Of a stretch of 64,000 nucleotides of DNA, positions 34,901 to 38,741 are shown in pieces. Position 1 is the stretch's first letter; every line of letters starts with the position of its first letter. The stretch spans positions 1 to 64,000 of the forward strand of contig QAXK01001517.1 of NCBI GenBank assembly GCA_004335735.1, in the 5' to 3' direction. Origin of the DNA: Chlorella sp. KRBP (lineage: Eukaryota; Chlorophyta; Trebouxiophyceae; Chlorellales; Chlorellaceae). The position numbers and the translations under genes were made by a program. The notes beneath the pieces were generated by a model that made no database searches, was not told the DNA's origin, and worked only from the letters and a program-made list of their open reading frames with translations.

Positions 34901-35217
34901 AGCAGGAGTGCCCGACCCTGACCCGCAGGCACGTCGTGACGGCTGCCGAGGTGCGTGGGGGAGAGGTCGTCAACCGCGCGAGCGTCGCGGCCACCGACCC
35001 GTACGAGGGCGTCGTCTCCGACTCCGACACCGCGGTCGTCACGGCGACCGAGGGCTCGGTGCCGCCGCCGGCCGGAGGCGGAGGACCCCTGGCCCAGACC
35101 GGCTCCGAGCTGCTGCGGGGCCTCGTGCTCGGCCTGCTGCTCGTCCTCGGCGGTGTGCTCGTCCTGCTCGCCTCCCGGCGCCGGGGGGCCGGGTCCGACA
35201 CCACCCACCGGGCGTGA
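16996..35217 (+). CDS. Giant DUF11-repeat surface protein with class E-type sortase signal
   Basis: About 6,073 residues. Signal peptide 1-46 (LRRRVAVFLTATLVVVLG core), Ala/Pro linker to 90, Ig-like domain 91-204, beta-propeller-like head about 207-464 (repeated FDVDGRLWSF-, FDGNGTMYVL-type blades), four divergent DUF11-like units, then 43 units of about 120 residues with a DxNGSGRxDAGDTVTYTFTV core, a Cys pair and a LTQADVDAG motif. The end is a Pro/Gly spacer, LAQTG (6032-6036), a membrane helix and an Arg-rich tail, so it should be exported and linked to the wall by a LAxTG-reading sortase. GTG 16996 has AAAGGTGG 7 bp upstream and gives a proper signal peptide; longer frames overlap the ECF gene. 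Adhesin or surface-layer role is inference. No frameshift is seen. Confidence 0.92.
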   Translation: MQGWALSRRRSLLDGLPLRRRVAVFLTATLVVVLGTAVVIPAAAQATAPGSATTSAGTPAAAPAPAAAPAARTPAAAAAPNALVAAAPNAGLTVSATPTTLPYEGGSVTYTYTYTNSGDTRLFFQSATDTVCPAIEYVSGGSTSGVDNTRVVDAGQSLVFRCTTTITATSTSTATFTFGYGTFCPVQCDGSLTRTAQATVTVRQPLFPCTNIWYGSVGTSGTAPGTYGRIYPTPAVVGSFAPPGLGTNQNSSAIAINPKDPDFLYYTPRTLVATGTFSNTLYRIDLATGTQTKVADGTAGGQEFVTNRLAFDVDGRLWSFANTGLLYSWTATGGFSAAKSPTTSNGVAFSTLQSGDITFDGNGTMYVLAADATTTYLYRITAASLATSTPSAQLVNTFAAPTVGAFYNGLAFASDGTLYATSTNTGTSQYALYKVDPDRGTVTQQSTGTNLRIVGDLASCAIPKPALRVSKTVSPSTPVDGGETLTYTVKVDNLGTLSALATAVQDAIPANTTYVRNSTTLNGTAVADTGSAPFFPYASSRAVNSAGVNSGIVAQGGSATVSFRVTVNTLTAAVRSVCNQATVTASGVTTTLSDDPSVAGAGDPTCNLAYTPGIQVTKTASPTTVNISGPVTYTYTVINTGNEPLSSVTLADDKGTVSQTHTGDTNNDNLLQVGEAWVYTLGQTLTTTTTNTATATGVGNVSGSSTSDTDTATVTVTRPTLNLAKTAGAVTGPAGDGTYRATYSVTVANTGNGAGTYGPITDTPAFAANLQPTGASWTGQASGSATGAGPYSIGAAGTAIAAGATHTYTVVVTFRYTNGTQATACAGPGTGLSNGATLPAGQEAGSTTDNTACATPPAPPAPALTLTKTAGALQDLDGNGADAGDRIVFSFVVRNSGNVDLDSVALSDPKVGLPALTCPASTLAVGASMTCTAVSYTVTQADVDAGAVTNTATVRGNAPNGVTTTATGSTSTPLPPAPRLSLTKAVAELTDVNTNGVTDPGDRIRYTFTVTNTGNVTLGSLTVTDAKLGLSAVACTTGSLAPGATVTCTTSPVYTVTSADVSAGAVTNTATAAASPVTGGSVTSNTSGTSTPVASAASLDVVKTAGSLGPLDPETGRYTATYTVQVVNSGQTPTTYGALTDTPSFGPGIVVEGASWTGPTTGTSSTTGPFTLAPANTAIGGSTTQTWTVSVRLHMTRTTPSTACAGPGSGLYNAASLPAGQEAGGTANNAACLAPPTPPAPSIDLVKTVLGVQDVNGNGLTDAGDRITWGFTVRNTGTIALAGASVGDPRLAAAGITVTCADPALSVGESTACTVSGPYTVTAADVTAGSVANTATATGTPPFLAPVTDTDSTTTPTQTASLVLTKSAGAVTDANGSGRQDAGDTVTYTFSIRNTGSTPLSDLRIGDARLGLGNVLCAAGPLAAGATTSCTRTYTLTQADVDAGTVTNTATATGTPPNGATPVSNTSSATVTVAPTNALALTKTASGIADTNGDGRPSAGDRITYGFSVRNTGTTTLTNVTVTDAKLGLSGAACVATLAPGATATCSTVVAYPVTQADVDAGSVTNTASATATPPSGTAPTATSGTTTPVTTVAALSLTKTAGAVADTNGSGRQDAGDRVTYSFTVTNTSNVTLGNITVTDAKLGPVTCVRTTLTPGQSTTCSAGAYVLTQADLDAGRVDNTASVSGTTPGGATTTASASAVVTLVPAASVALVKVSEPVQDLDGNGPDVGDTVAYSFRVTNTGNQSLSSLTVSDAKLGLTGSACVAGPLAPGASATCAAPAPYVLTQADVDAGFVENTATVDGRSPGGTVTASDVERRALAPTSSVSLRKVAGAVTDLDGNGQDAGDTVAYSFEVTNTGATTLRDGVVIDPKLGLTAFTCAPGAIAPGQTVSCPAPRDYVLTQADVDAGGLTNTASASATTPTGGTTPVATGTATRPITPTNSIVLTKAAGPVVDVDGNGPDAGDTVTYAFTVRNSGGSTLDDIRLDDARLGLSNTVCAAGPLAPGATVSCPSATYTLTQADLDAGQVVNTATASATPRAGARPSASASAVRDVDQLSTLTVTKTAGQVLDANGSGRQDAGDTVSYGFRVTNTSNVTLTLVRVSDAMLGLSGEVCGTGTLAPGASTTCSGFVHTLTQADVDAGRVQNTVTASGRTPGGTTATATATAVRDVTPPSSLTASKTAGAVVDANGSGRQDAGDTVTYTFTLRNTGATTLTAPRVTDAKLGVVDYSCGTGSLAPGASVTCTAPAYTLTQADLNAGRVDNTATAAATTPGGDPTTATASATRPLAAAPAVELTKRASVVADLDGNGADAGDTVTYSFAVRNTGNVSLTDVRLDDPKLGLSGVVCVSGPLAPGAASDCVATRTYTLTQADVDAGAVTNTATATATGASGGTATGTSSTTTTLTTVAAIALAKTAGPVVDANADGRQSAGDTVAYTFTVRNVSTVTLTGVAVSDPRLGEVTCVATTLAPGASTTCSAAPYRLTQADLDAGTVLNTAAVTALDPRGGSTGASASATLTLSPPTTLALDKTASAVVDVDGNGTDAGDTITYSFSVTNTGSVTVTNVVVNDNKLRLTGYLCAAGPVAPGQTVSCSAPPFVLAQGDVDSGRVENLATVTATTPGGGTSTPPGQDSVLTPLSPTSALLLLKAGGELRDANEDGLPSAGDEVTYTFTVTNTGATTLRDIRITDEKLGLRDYLCSPGPVAPGAGVTCQGPRPYVLTQADVDAGSIENTASATGRPQVGDPVSDSDTATTPVDQVAALTLDKGVGTVEDTNRTGRVDAGDRVAFTFTVTNTAAVTLTGLRISDPRLGAVTCDPTTLGPGEQARCTGPVATITQTEADAGALTNTAVASATEPGGDPVTSTDTATVPIAQVDAMQLDKRAGTVLDTNTSGTVDAGDTVAYTFAVLNTGTTTLRSVLVDDPRLGLDGFSCAGGGSPLTPRTTRTCTSPAYTLTQADIDAGQVLNTATARATGSTGPTSARDDATLLLPSSGDIELTKTASTPVDVDGDGRIEAGDTVTYTFVLRNASTVTLGDITLSDPLLGLDAVRCGPSSLAPGASGTCTREHVVTQAEVDAGSVENTASTRALRPDGSATTDTSSARVVLAGTAQLQLTKTASGVLDGDGNGPDAGDTVRYTFAVRNAGTTSLTDVRVSDPRTGTDAALCTAGPLAPGATATCDVTAAYTLTQADVDAGAVANTATATATPPYGTPPTATSSTLTPVDSIASVALVKAGSAPEDTDGSGGVSAGDTIRWTFTVTNTTTVTLKAVRVEDATAGEVTCPVTTLAPGESTVCTAAGYRLSQAEVDAGRVDNTATVRAEDPRDVTVTATDSESVTYTAASSLALTKTAGPVVDANGSGREGAGDTVTYTFTVRNTGSSTLTAVTVDDARIGVTGLVCGTRVAPGATTSCSATYTLTLADVDAGRIDNTATATASTPDGGTVEDTDSAAVTIRPTTSLELTKTASGVTDVDGNGPDAGDTVEYSFSVRNTGSVSLTRVTLDDPLLGLVDEVCTTTPLAPAAVQPCAGTYVHVLTQEEVDAGAVRNTATATATSAVGTTATDDSTATVSVDTLAALRLDKAVTGVADTNGSGRRDAGDTVTYGFTVTNTSAVTLTSVTVEDSRIGRVQSTCGVGPLAPGASTTCTSAYVLTQADIDADRVDNTATARAATPTGATVSDDDTASVVLGATAAVELTKTAGAVLDANGSGRADAGDTVEYSFSVRNTGSVSLTDLRLDDPVAGLAGALCAAGPLLPGASTPCAVRGSHVLTQGEVDAGVVENTAVVTAAAATGGRVTDSDAASRTVDSAPLVDLVKEGSPVVDLDGNGADAGDTVTWTFTVTNTGPTTLTGVTVTDARIGVDSLVCAPALAPGEVVRCSADYTLTQDDLDAGTVENTAEVSGTDARGRTATDDASASVALDTLAQVTLDKTAGEPTTAQGADPERVDAGDTVTYAFRVTNTSNVTLRGVVVTDPLVGAVRCPVTTLAPGASTTCTASAYVLTQDDLDTGVVDNRAEVAATGPDGAVGASDVASVTLPQAAGIVLVKQSGGVADANSSGRVDAGDTISYSFRVTNTGTTRLSPVRIDDARLGLSALPCGSDPLGPGETRTCTGPVLTLTQADVDAGSVTNTATATGTDPSGRDVADDDATTTRLDGTPGLGLAKSAGAVQDTNDSGRQDAGDTVTYTFTVTNTGAQTLTDVTVRDELVGATSLTCAATLAPGASATCTADLVLTQEDVDRGRVDNTAAATATTPAGGSVSATASASVVLTVATGLDLTKSASAIQDVDGNGADAGDTITYAFTVRNTGTTRLTDIRLTDAMLGLDAVRCAAGPLRPGETVGCDTAYVHTLTQADVDAGSVANTASATATTPTGSAPSDSSSTVTPLDRVARLRLDKAVSAIADANGTGRADAGDTVTYTFTVTNTSNVTLTTVRLTDARLGLDDVTCGADSLAPGASTECSSDPYVLTQADVDAGRVDNTATATATGPDGTPTRADGTASLTVPTVNSMSLDKTAGTPTTDRGLDPTTTDAGDVVEYAFRVTNTGTQTLDLLTVADPRIGLTALRCVATLAPGRSVDCTGSYTLTQADVDAGGLTNTATATGFTPPGDTVTTTDGADLEVGGRNALALTKTASAIADVDGNGADAGDTIEYSFSVRNDGTTTLRDVTLTDPLLGLDAAACTAGPLAPGATLPCDRTWTYTLTQDDVDAGAVSNTATATAVPPSGAAPSASSSTTTPMTTLAALTLVKSAGDVVDADGNGVASAGDTIAYDFTVRNVSNVTVRVIQVADPNLDDIRCAAITLRPGATTTCSAPAYVLTQADVDAGRVDNTATVVGLDPQDVETTATDTVTTRLQTSGSLQLSKTAGEVVDANGTGRVDAGDTVSYALSVTNTGSTRLSDVAVDDSRLGVAGLRCGSGLLAPGATVACPPVSYTLTQADLDAGEVVNTATATGRTPSGDPVTDDASATVTLAGPSSVRLDKSVSAVVDVDGNGTADAGDRLTYTFVVTNTGATTLTDPVVTDALLGLDGFACATGALVPGASATCEAPLPYTLTAADVDAGVVDNTATVSAGTPAGGSVTDDDSASAPLDRVAQVRLVKSVGDVEDANGSGRVDAGDTVAFTLRVENTSNVTLTGIAVSDPLLGTVTCPTTTLAAGATTTCTAAPHTLTQADLDAGRVDNTARVTATSPVSVVSDEDSVRVDLTGAASVALTKTAGPVLDVDGNGPDAGDTVTWTLEVRNTGTVTLDTVVVDDPLLGLTGFACGSGPLAPGATRTCVPPAYALTQDDVDAGAVTNTATVSGTPPTGDAVTATDSATAEVLPSGGLTLDKEVVGVADTNGSGRDDAGDTVTYRFTVTNSGATSVSGLVLDDARLGLVGVRCGDAALAPGGTTSCEREHVLTQGDVDDGRVDNVAAVRGTDSRGADLRAEDRATVVLAPAAAVELTKTASGVRDTNEDGRVSAGDEVEFAFTVRNTGDVSLRDVVVDDPRVGAAGLACTAGPLAPGASAACASTVTYVLTPSDLDAGAVLNTATATAVPSTGGTVTDEASAVVPLDALAGLELTKTAGPVVDANGSGRTDPGDTVTYSFTVRNAGTTTLTGLGVEDPLLGTVTCAAGSLAAGASTTCTADPYVLTQADVDAGRVDNTATATASDPDGDPVSDVDTAVVTLDAAAGIALEKAAGAVVDANDDGRVDAGDTVTYTFTVTNTGTTSLGEVTVDDARLGLVALPCGTGPLAPGDDRSCTATYTLTQADLDAGRVDNTATASGTSGGPGGPRVAATDEVSVPLQGLAALSLAKTGTLVDEDGDGVASAGETIRYAFRVTNTGTVTLTDVAVSDPRLGGAVRCPAGALAPGDSVDCEVVAYTVTADDAAAGSIRNVAVATAVSDTAGVPDPAPSESSAVVESRPPSGVVLTKAARLLDGDGDGRADAGERIEYTFSVRNSGQNPLTDLRVTDPMLGLAGVLCTAGPLAPGAEQECPTLTRRHVVTAAEVRGGEVVNRASVAATDPYEGVVSDSDTAVVTATEGSVPPPAGGGGPLAQTGSELLRGLVLGLLLVLGGVLVLLASRRRGAGSDTTHRA
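19585..35040 (+). repeat. 43-unit DUF11/DUF7507-like coding repeat array
   Basis: Tandem coding units of about 360 bp (120 residues). Each has: K[TS]xxxxVxDxxGxGxxDAGD (calcium-site-like loop), TVTYTFTVTNTG, a strand ending in DxxLGL, a first Cys, LAPGAST, second Cys about 12 residues on, LTQADVDAGxVxNTATATAT and a Gly/Thr-rich linker. Units differ by many substitutions, so this is old expansion rather than recent copying; the DNA for LTQADVDAG is nearly constant. Four further divergent DUF11-like units precede the array (18391-19580 and 20281-20700). Confidence 0.9.
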
Positions 35218-35251
35218 TGCCATGGAGACCCCTACGAGAGGACGCACCGTC

Positions 35252-35686
35252 GTGACTCCCAGGACGCGGACCGCCGCCGCCCTGACCACCCTCCTGCTCG
35301 CCACCGGCCTGGCCGGTTGCTCCGGTGACGACGCCGACCCGGCGCCGACGAACAGCGGGGCCCTGCAGACCGTCACCGCGGCGCCGCCCTCGAACCAGCC
35401 CGCGGGTGCCATCAAGGAGCTCTCGAAGGTCGAGTGCGCGCAGGACGGCAAGGACTGGTCCTTCTCCGCCACGCTGACCAACTCCGGCTCCGAGCGGACG
35501 ACGTACACGGTCCTCGTCGCCGTCGCGAAGAAGGAGGGCGGCACGGTCGTCGGCAGCAAGACCCTCACCGAGACCCTCGACGCCGGTGACACCGCCGAGC
35601 TCGAGGCGAAGGACTTCTACTCCGGCAGCGAGAAGGCCGCCGACGTGCAGTGCGTCCCGTCGGCCACGAAGGCGACGGCGAAGTGA
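35252..35686 (+). CDS. Putative lipoprotein, FxLYD-like
   Basis: 144 residues. A lipoprotein signal (TPRTRTAAALTTLLLATGLAGC) ends in the lipobox LAGC, then a Pro/Asn-rich linker and one small beta domain (VECAQDGKDWSFSATLTNSGSERTTYTVL...ETLDAGDTAELE) with a Cys pair; the N-S-G-S-E-R-T-T-Y-T-V core resembles FxLYD/Ig-like lipoprotein domains. It would sit on the outer face of the membrane. GTG 35252 places six residues before the hydrophobic core; an in-frame ATG at 35222 would lengthen the n-region by ten residues. It begins 34 bp after the giant surface-protein gene and may share its transcript, but a role in anchoring or secreting that protein is only a guess. Confidence 0.75.
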   Translation: MTPRTRTAAALTTLLLATGLAGCSGDDADPAPTNSGALQTVTAAPPSNQPAGAIKELSKVECAQDGKDWSFSATLTNSGSERTTYTVLVAVAKKEGGTVVGSKTLTETLDAGDTAELEAKDFYSGSEKAADVQCVPSATKATAK

Positions 35687-35692
35687 GCCCGG

Positions 35693-35726
35693 CCGCCGCC
35701 GGCGACCGGGGTGTCGCCGGCGGCGG
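35693..35726 (+). terminator. Stem-loop terminator after the lipoprotein gene
   Basis: Perfect 14-base arms (35693-35706 and 35713-35726, CCGCCGCCGGCGAC) around a 6-base loop, directly after the lipoprotein stop. It is very stable but has no U-tract. It separates the surface-protein unit from the leaderless MFS gene. Confidence 0.75.
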
Positions 35727-35741
35727 GCATACTGGTCGTTC

Positions 35742-37046
35742 GTGTCCGCCGACCCCCTGAGCGCCCCCACCGCGACCGCCCGCATCCCCCGCGAGATCTG
35801 GGTCCTCATCGCCTCGGCGTTCGTCATCGCCCTCGGGTTCGGCCTCATCACCCCCGTCCTCCCGCAGTTCGCGCAGAGCTTCGGGGTGGGCGCCACGGCC
35901 AGCAGCGTGGTCGTCAGCGCGTTCGCGTTCTTCCGGCTGCTCTTCGCCCCGGCGGGTGGCCGGCTCATCGCCCGGCTCGGCGAGCGACCCATCTACCTCG
36001 CCGGCCTCGTCATCGTCGCCGTCTCCACCGGCGCCACGGCGTTCGCCCACTCCTACTGGCAGCTGCTCGTCTTCCGCGGCCTCGGCGGCATCGGGTCCGT
36101 GATGTTCACCGTCTCGGCCGTCGCGCTCATCGTCCGCCTCGCGCCGCCCTCGATCCGGGCGAGGGTCTCCTCGGCCTACGCCTCGGCCTTCCTCATCGGC
36201 GGCATCGGCGGGCCGGTGGTCGGTGGCACCCTCGGCGGGCTCGGCCTGCGGGTGCCCTTCCTCGTCTACGCGGCGGCGCTGCTCCTCGCCGCGACGATCG
36301 TCTTCGTCTTCCTCAAGGACGCCTCGCTCCGGCCGGTCGAGGGGGCGCCGGTCCTGCCCGTCATGGGCGTGCGCGACGGGTGGCGGGACAGCGCCTACCG
36401 CGCGGCCATCGCGTCCGGGTTCGCCAACGGGTGGGCGAACTTCGGGGTGCGCAACGCGATCCTGCCGCTCTTCGCGGCGGCCGTCATCGTCGACCAGAGC
36501 CTCGACGTCGCGACGCGCGAGTCCCAGCAGTCGCTCGTGGCCGGCACCGCCCTCGCCACCTTCGCGGTGGGCAACGCCATCGGGCTGACCTTCGCCGGAC
36601 GCACCTCGGACCGCGTCGGCCGCAAGCCGTACATCGTCGGTGGGCTGCTCGTGTCGGGCGTGTTCACCGCCCTCACCGGGCTCGCCACGTCGCTGCCCCT
36701 GCTCATCGCGTTCTCGGTCGTCGCCGGGCTCGGCTCCGGCGCCCTCAACCCGGCCCAGCAGGCCTCGCTCGCCGACGTCGTCGGCCGCGAGCGCAACGGC
36801 GGGCCCGCGCTCGCGGCGTTCCAGATGTCCGCCGACACCGGCGCGATCATCGGCCCGGTCCTCGCCGGTCTCCTCGTCGACGAGGGGAGCTTCGGGCTGG
36901 CCTTCGCCGTCACCGGCGCCATCACCCTGCTGGCGGCGGTCCCGTGGCTGCGGGCGCGTGAGACCCACCCCGTCCGGGCGGTGGGGGCCTCGGCGGCCGC
37001 GGGCCCCGGCGAGCCGGTGGAACCGGGGCACCCGGACGCGCGTTGA
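35742..37046 (+). CDS. MFS transporter
   Basis: 434 residues with twelve membrane helices. The first is EIWVLIASAFVIALGFGLITPVLPQFA; motif-A-like loops are RLIARLGERP in the first half and GRTSDRVGRKPY in the second, the duplication typical of MFS drug/metabolite exporters of the DHA1 type. GTG 35742 follows CATACT (35729-35734) by 7 bp, consistent with a leaderless message. The stop overlaps the TTG start of the next gene by four bases. Substrate unknown; the neighbours give no clue. Confidence 0.85.
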   Translation: MSADPLSAPTATARIPREIWVLIASAFVIALGFGLITPVLPQFAQSFGVGATASSVVVSAFAFFRLLFAPAGGRLIARLGERPIYLAGLVIVAVSTGATAFAHSYWQLLVFRGLGGIGSVMFTVSAVALIVRLAPPSIRARVSSAYASAFLIGGIGGPVVGGTLGGLGLRVPFLVYAAALLLAATIVFVFLKDASLRPVEGAPVLPVMGVRDGWRDSAYRAAIASGFANGWANFGVRNAILPLFAAAVIVDQSLDVATRESQQSLVAGTALATFAVGNAIGLTFAGRTSDRVGRKPYIVGGLLVSGVFTALTGLATSLPLLIAFSVVAGLGSGALNPAQQASLADVVGRERNGGPALAAFQMSADTGAIIGPVLAGLLVDEGSFGLAFAVTGAITLLAAVPWLRARETHPVRAVGASAAAGPGEPVEPGHPDAR

Positions 37047-37741
37047 CTCCTGGCCACTCCCCCGCCGCCCGGAGGTCCGCCATCCCCGCTCCCGCCGCCA
37101 CGACGCCCGCCCTCGACGTCCTCGACCAGCAGGTCGCCACGCTCCTCGACCTCGGGTACCCGGCCCTCGCCGGTCTCTCCGAGGACGCCCTCCTCGAGCT
37201 CCTCTCCCCGCTACGCGAGCTCGCCGACGGCCTCGGTGAGCTGCCCACCACCGCGGACGGACGGACCCCGCTCGTCCTCGTCCTCACCCGCGAGGTGGTC
37301 GACCCCGAACGCACCGTCCCGCTGCTGCGCCTCGCGCCCCGGGGGACCCGGCCCGGCATCCTCGACCGCAACCACGGCGAGCAGGGGCTGGCGCCCTACC
37401 GCCCGATCGAGCAGGTCGTGCTCCCGCGCCCGGACGCCTACCTGCTGCTCGACGTCGACCGCGGCGAGGAGTTCCGCGGCGTCCGGCCCGAGGAGGCGCT
37501 GCCCGTCGTCCTCGGCCGCGGGCGCACCCCGCTGACAATCGAGGAGGGCGTCGCGGTCGTCACGCACGCGCCGGAGCTGCTCGAGAGGAACCGGTGCTTC
37601 ATGCTCTCCGGCTCGCGCCGCGGCGACCGCCGGGTCCCGGCCCTGTGGATCAGCGAGCGGGCGCCGAAGCTCGGCTGGTGCTGGGACGGCAACCCGCACG
37701 ACTGGCTCGGGGTCGCCTCCGCGGGGTCACGCCTCGGCTGA
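37043..37741 (+). CDS. DUF5701 family protein
   Basis: 232 residues, soluble. After a short Ala-rich N-terminus it has ALDVLDQQVATLLDLGYPALAGLSEDALLELL, then RTPLVLVLTREVVDPERTVPLL, a central YLLLDVDRGEEFRGVRPEEA and a C-terminal LGWCWDGNPHDWLGVASAGSR, matching a conserved actinobacterial family (DUF5701) of unknown function. TTG 37043 overlaps the MFS stop (TTGA), indicating translational coupling; a start a little further in is possible. The 3' end overlaps the opposing membrane-protein gene by 15 bp. Confidence 0.72.
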   Translation: MTPGHSPAARRSAIPAPAATTPALDVLDQQVATLLDLGYPALAGLSEDALLELLSPLRELADGLGELPTTADGRTPLVLVLTREVVDPERTVPLLRLAPRGTRPGILDRNHGEQGLAPYRPIEQVVLPRPDAYLLLDVDRGEEFRGVRPEEALPVVLGRGRTPLTIEEGVAVVTHAPELLERNRCFMLSGSRRGDRRVPALWISERAPKLGWCWDGNPHDWLGVASAGSRLG

Positions 37742-38611
37742 GCCCCTCGGGGGTCGGAGGAGGACGAGCGCGGCCGCCGTGAGGAGCAGGGTGGAGCCGA
37801 TGCCGACCGGCGAGGCCCAGGTCCTCCCGGCGATGCCCGCGTCGGCCTGGAACCCACCGACCACCTCGAGCACCGCGAGGTAGGCGGCGCCGGACACGGT
37901 GACCGCACCGGCGAGGACGGCTCCCCACGCGGTCTCGCGCCAGAGGAGGACCCCCGCCACGAGGAAGGCCGGCGCCAGCACCCCGAGGTCGAGCGCGTAG
38001 ACGAGGTGGACCGCCGCGGGGGGCATGACGTCCTCGGGCAGCAGCCCGGTCACCGCGAACCGCACCGCCATCGAACCCCAGGCGAGGACGAGGGCTGCTC
38101 CCACCAGGACCGAGAGCGCGGCGACCGCCCGGGCCCAGCCGCCGCGGCGGACACCGGTGGCCACCACGGTGGCGTCGATGCTCGTGCCGAGGAGGACGAG
38201 GGCGTGGGTCGAGGCGGCGAGGGCGGCGACGTGCAGGAGGAAGACGGCGCTGAACTGCGTGCCGAAGGCGTAGTAGGCGTAGTTGTAGACGCCGTAGAAC
38301 AGCAGCCCCAGCCAGACCACCACCGATGCCGCACCGGGCCGCCGCCGCGAGACGAGCAGCGCCCACACGAGGGCGGGGGCGACCAGCGCGAGCGTCACGA
38401 GGTCGTTGCCGCGCAGGGCCGCGACGGCCCACGGCTGCTCGGGGTACAGGCCGGGGACCGCGAGGCCGAGCCCCGCCTGGACGAGCATCAGCGCGACGAG
38501 GAGCCACGAGAGGGCCGTGGCCGCCTGCGCCCGGGGGCCGGGACGGACGAGTGCGCCGGGCGCGGAACCGGGTCGGGTCAGGGGGGAGAGGGTGCCCGGT
38601 ACGGTGCTCAT
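37727..38611 (-). CDS. Polytopic membrane protein of unknown function
   Basis: 294 residues with about eight or nine hydrophobic segments, beginning ATALSWLLVALMLVQAGLGL and including VVVWLGLLFYGVYNYAYYAFG and the C-terminal GIGSTLLLTAAALVLL. Y-N-Y-A-Y-Y in the fourth helix and the acidic loop RETAW are conserved-looking, but I cannot assign a family. ATG 38611 follows GAGGAGC 5 bp upstream. It converges on the DUF5701 gene and has about 130 bp to the MFS gene behind it. Confidence 0.65.
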   Translation of the reverse strand: MSTVPGTLSPLTRPGSAPGALVRPGPRAQAATALSWLLVALMLVQAGLGLAVPGLYPEQPWAVAALRGNDLVTLALVAPALVWALLVSRRRPGAASVVVWLGLLFYGVYNYAYYAFGTQFSAVFLLHVAALAASTHALVLLGTSIDATVVATGVRRGGWARAVAALSVLVGAALVLAWGSMAVRFAVTGLLPEDVMPPAAVHLVYALDLGVLAPAFLVAGVLLWRETAWGAVLAGAVTVSGAAYLAVLEVVGGFQADAGIAGRTWASPVGIGSTLLLTAAALVLLRPPRGSAEA

Positions 38612-38741
38612 GCGTCGCTCCTCGCGGGGCACGGTCCTGCCGGTCCGCGGTGACCGGCGGGGCCGCGCCCCTGCACCTGTCACGCTAGGACCGCCGGCCC
38701 CCCGCGGACGCCGGCTGTTCCGGACCTCACACCCGCGTCCG

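Noticed and set aside
17047..35592. An open frame of 6,181 codons on the minus strand across the giant gene
   Set aside because: It is codon-aligned with the plus-strand gene, so it needs only that TTA, CTA and TCA be absent there. Extreme GC3 bias explains that. It has no sensible start, ribosome site or domain, whereas the plus strand has signal peptide, repeats and anchor.
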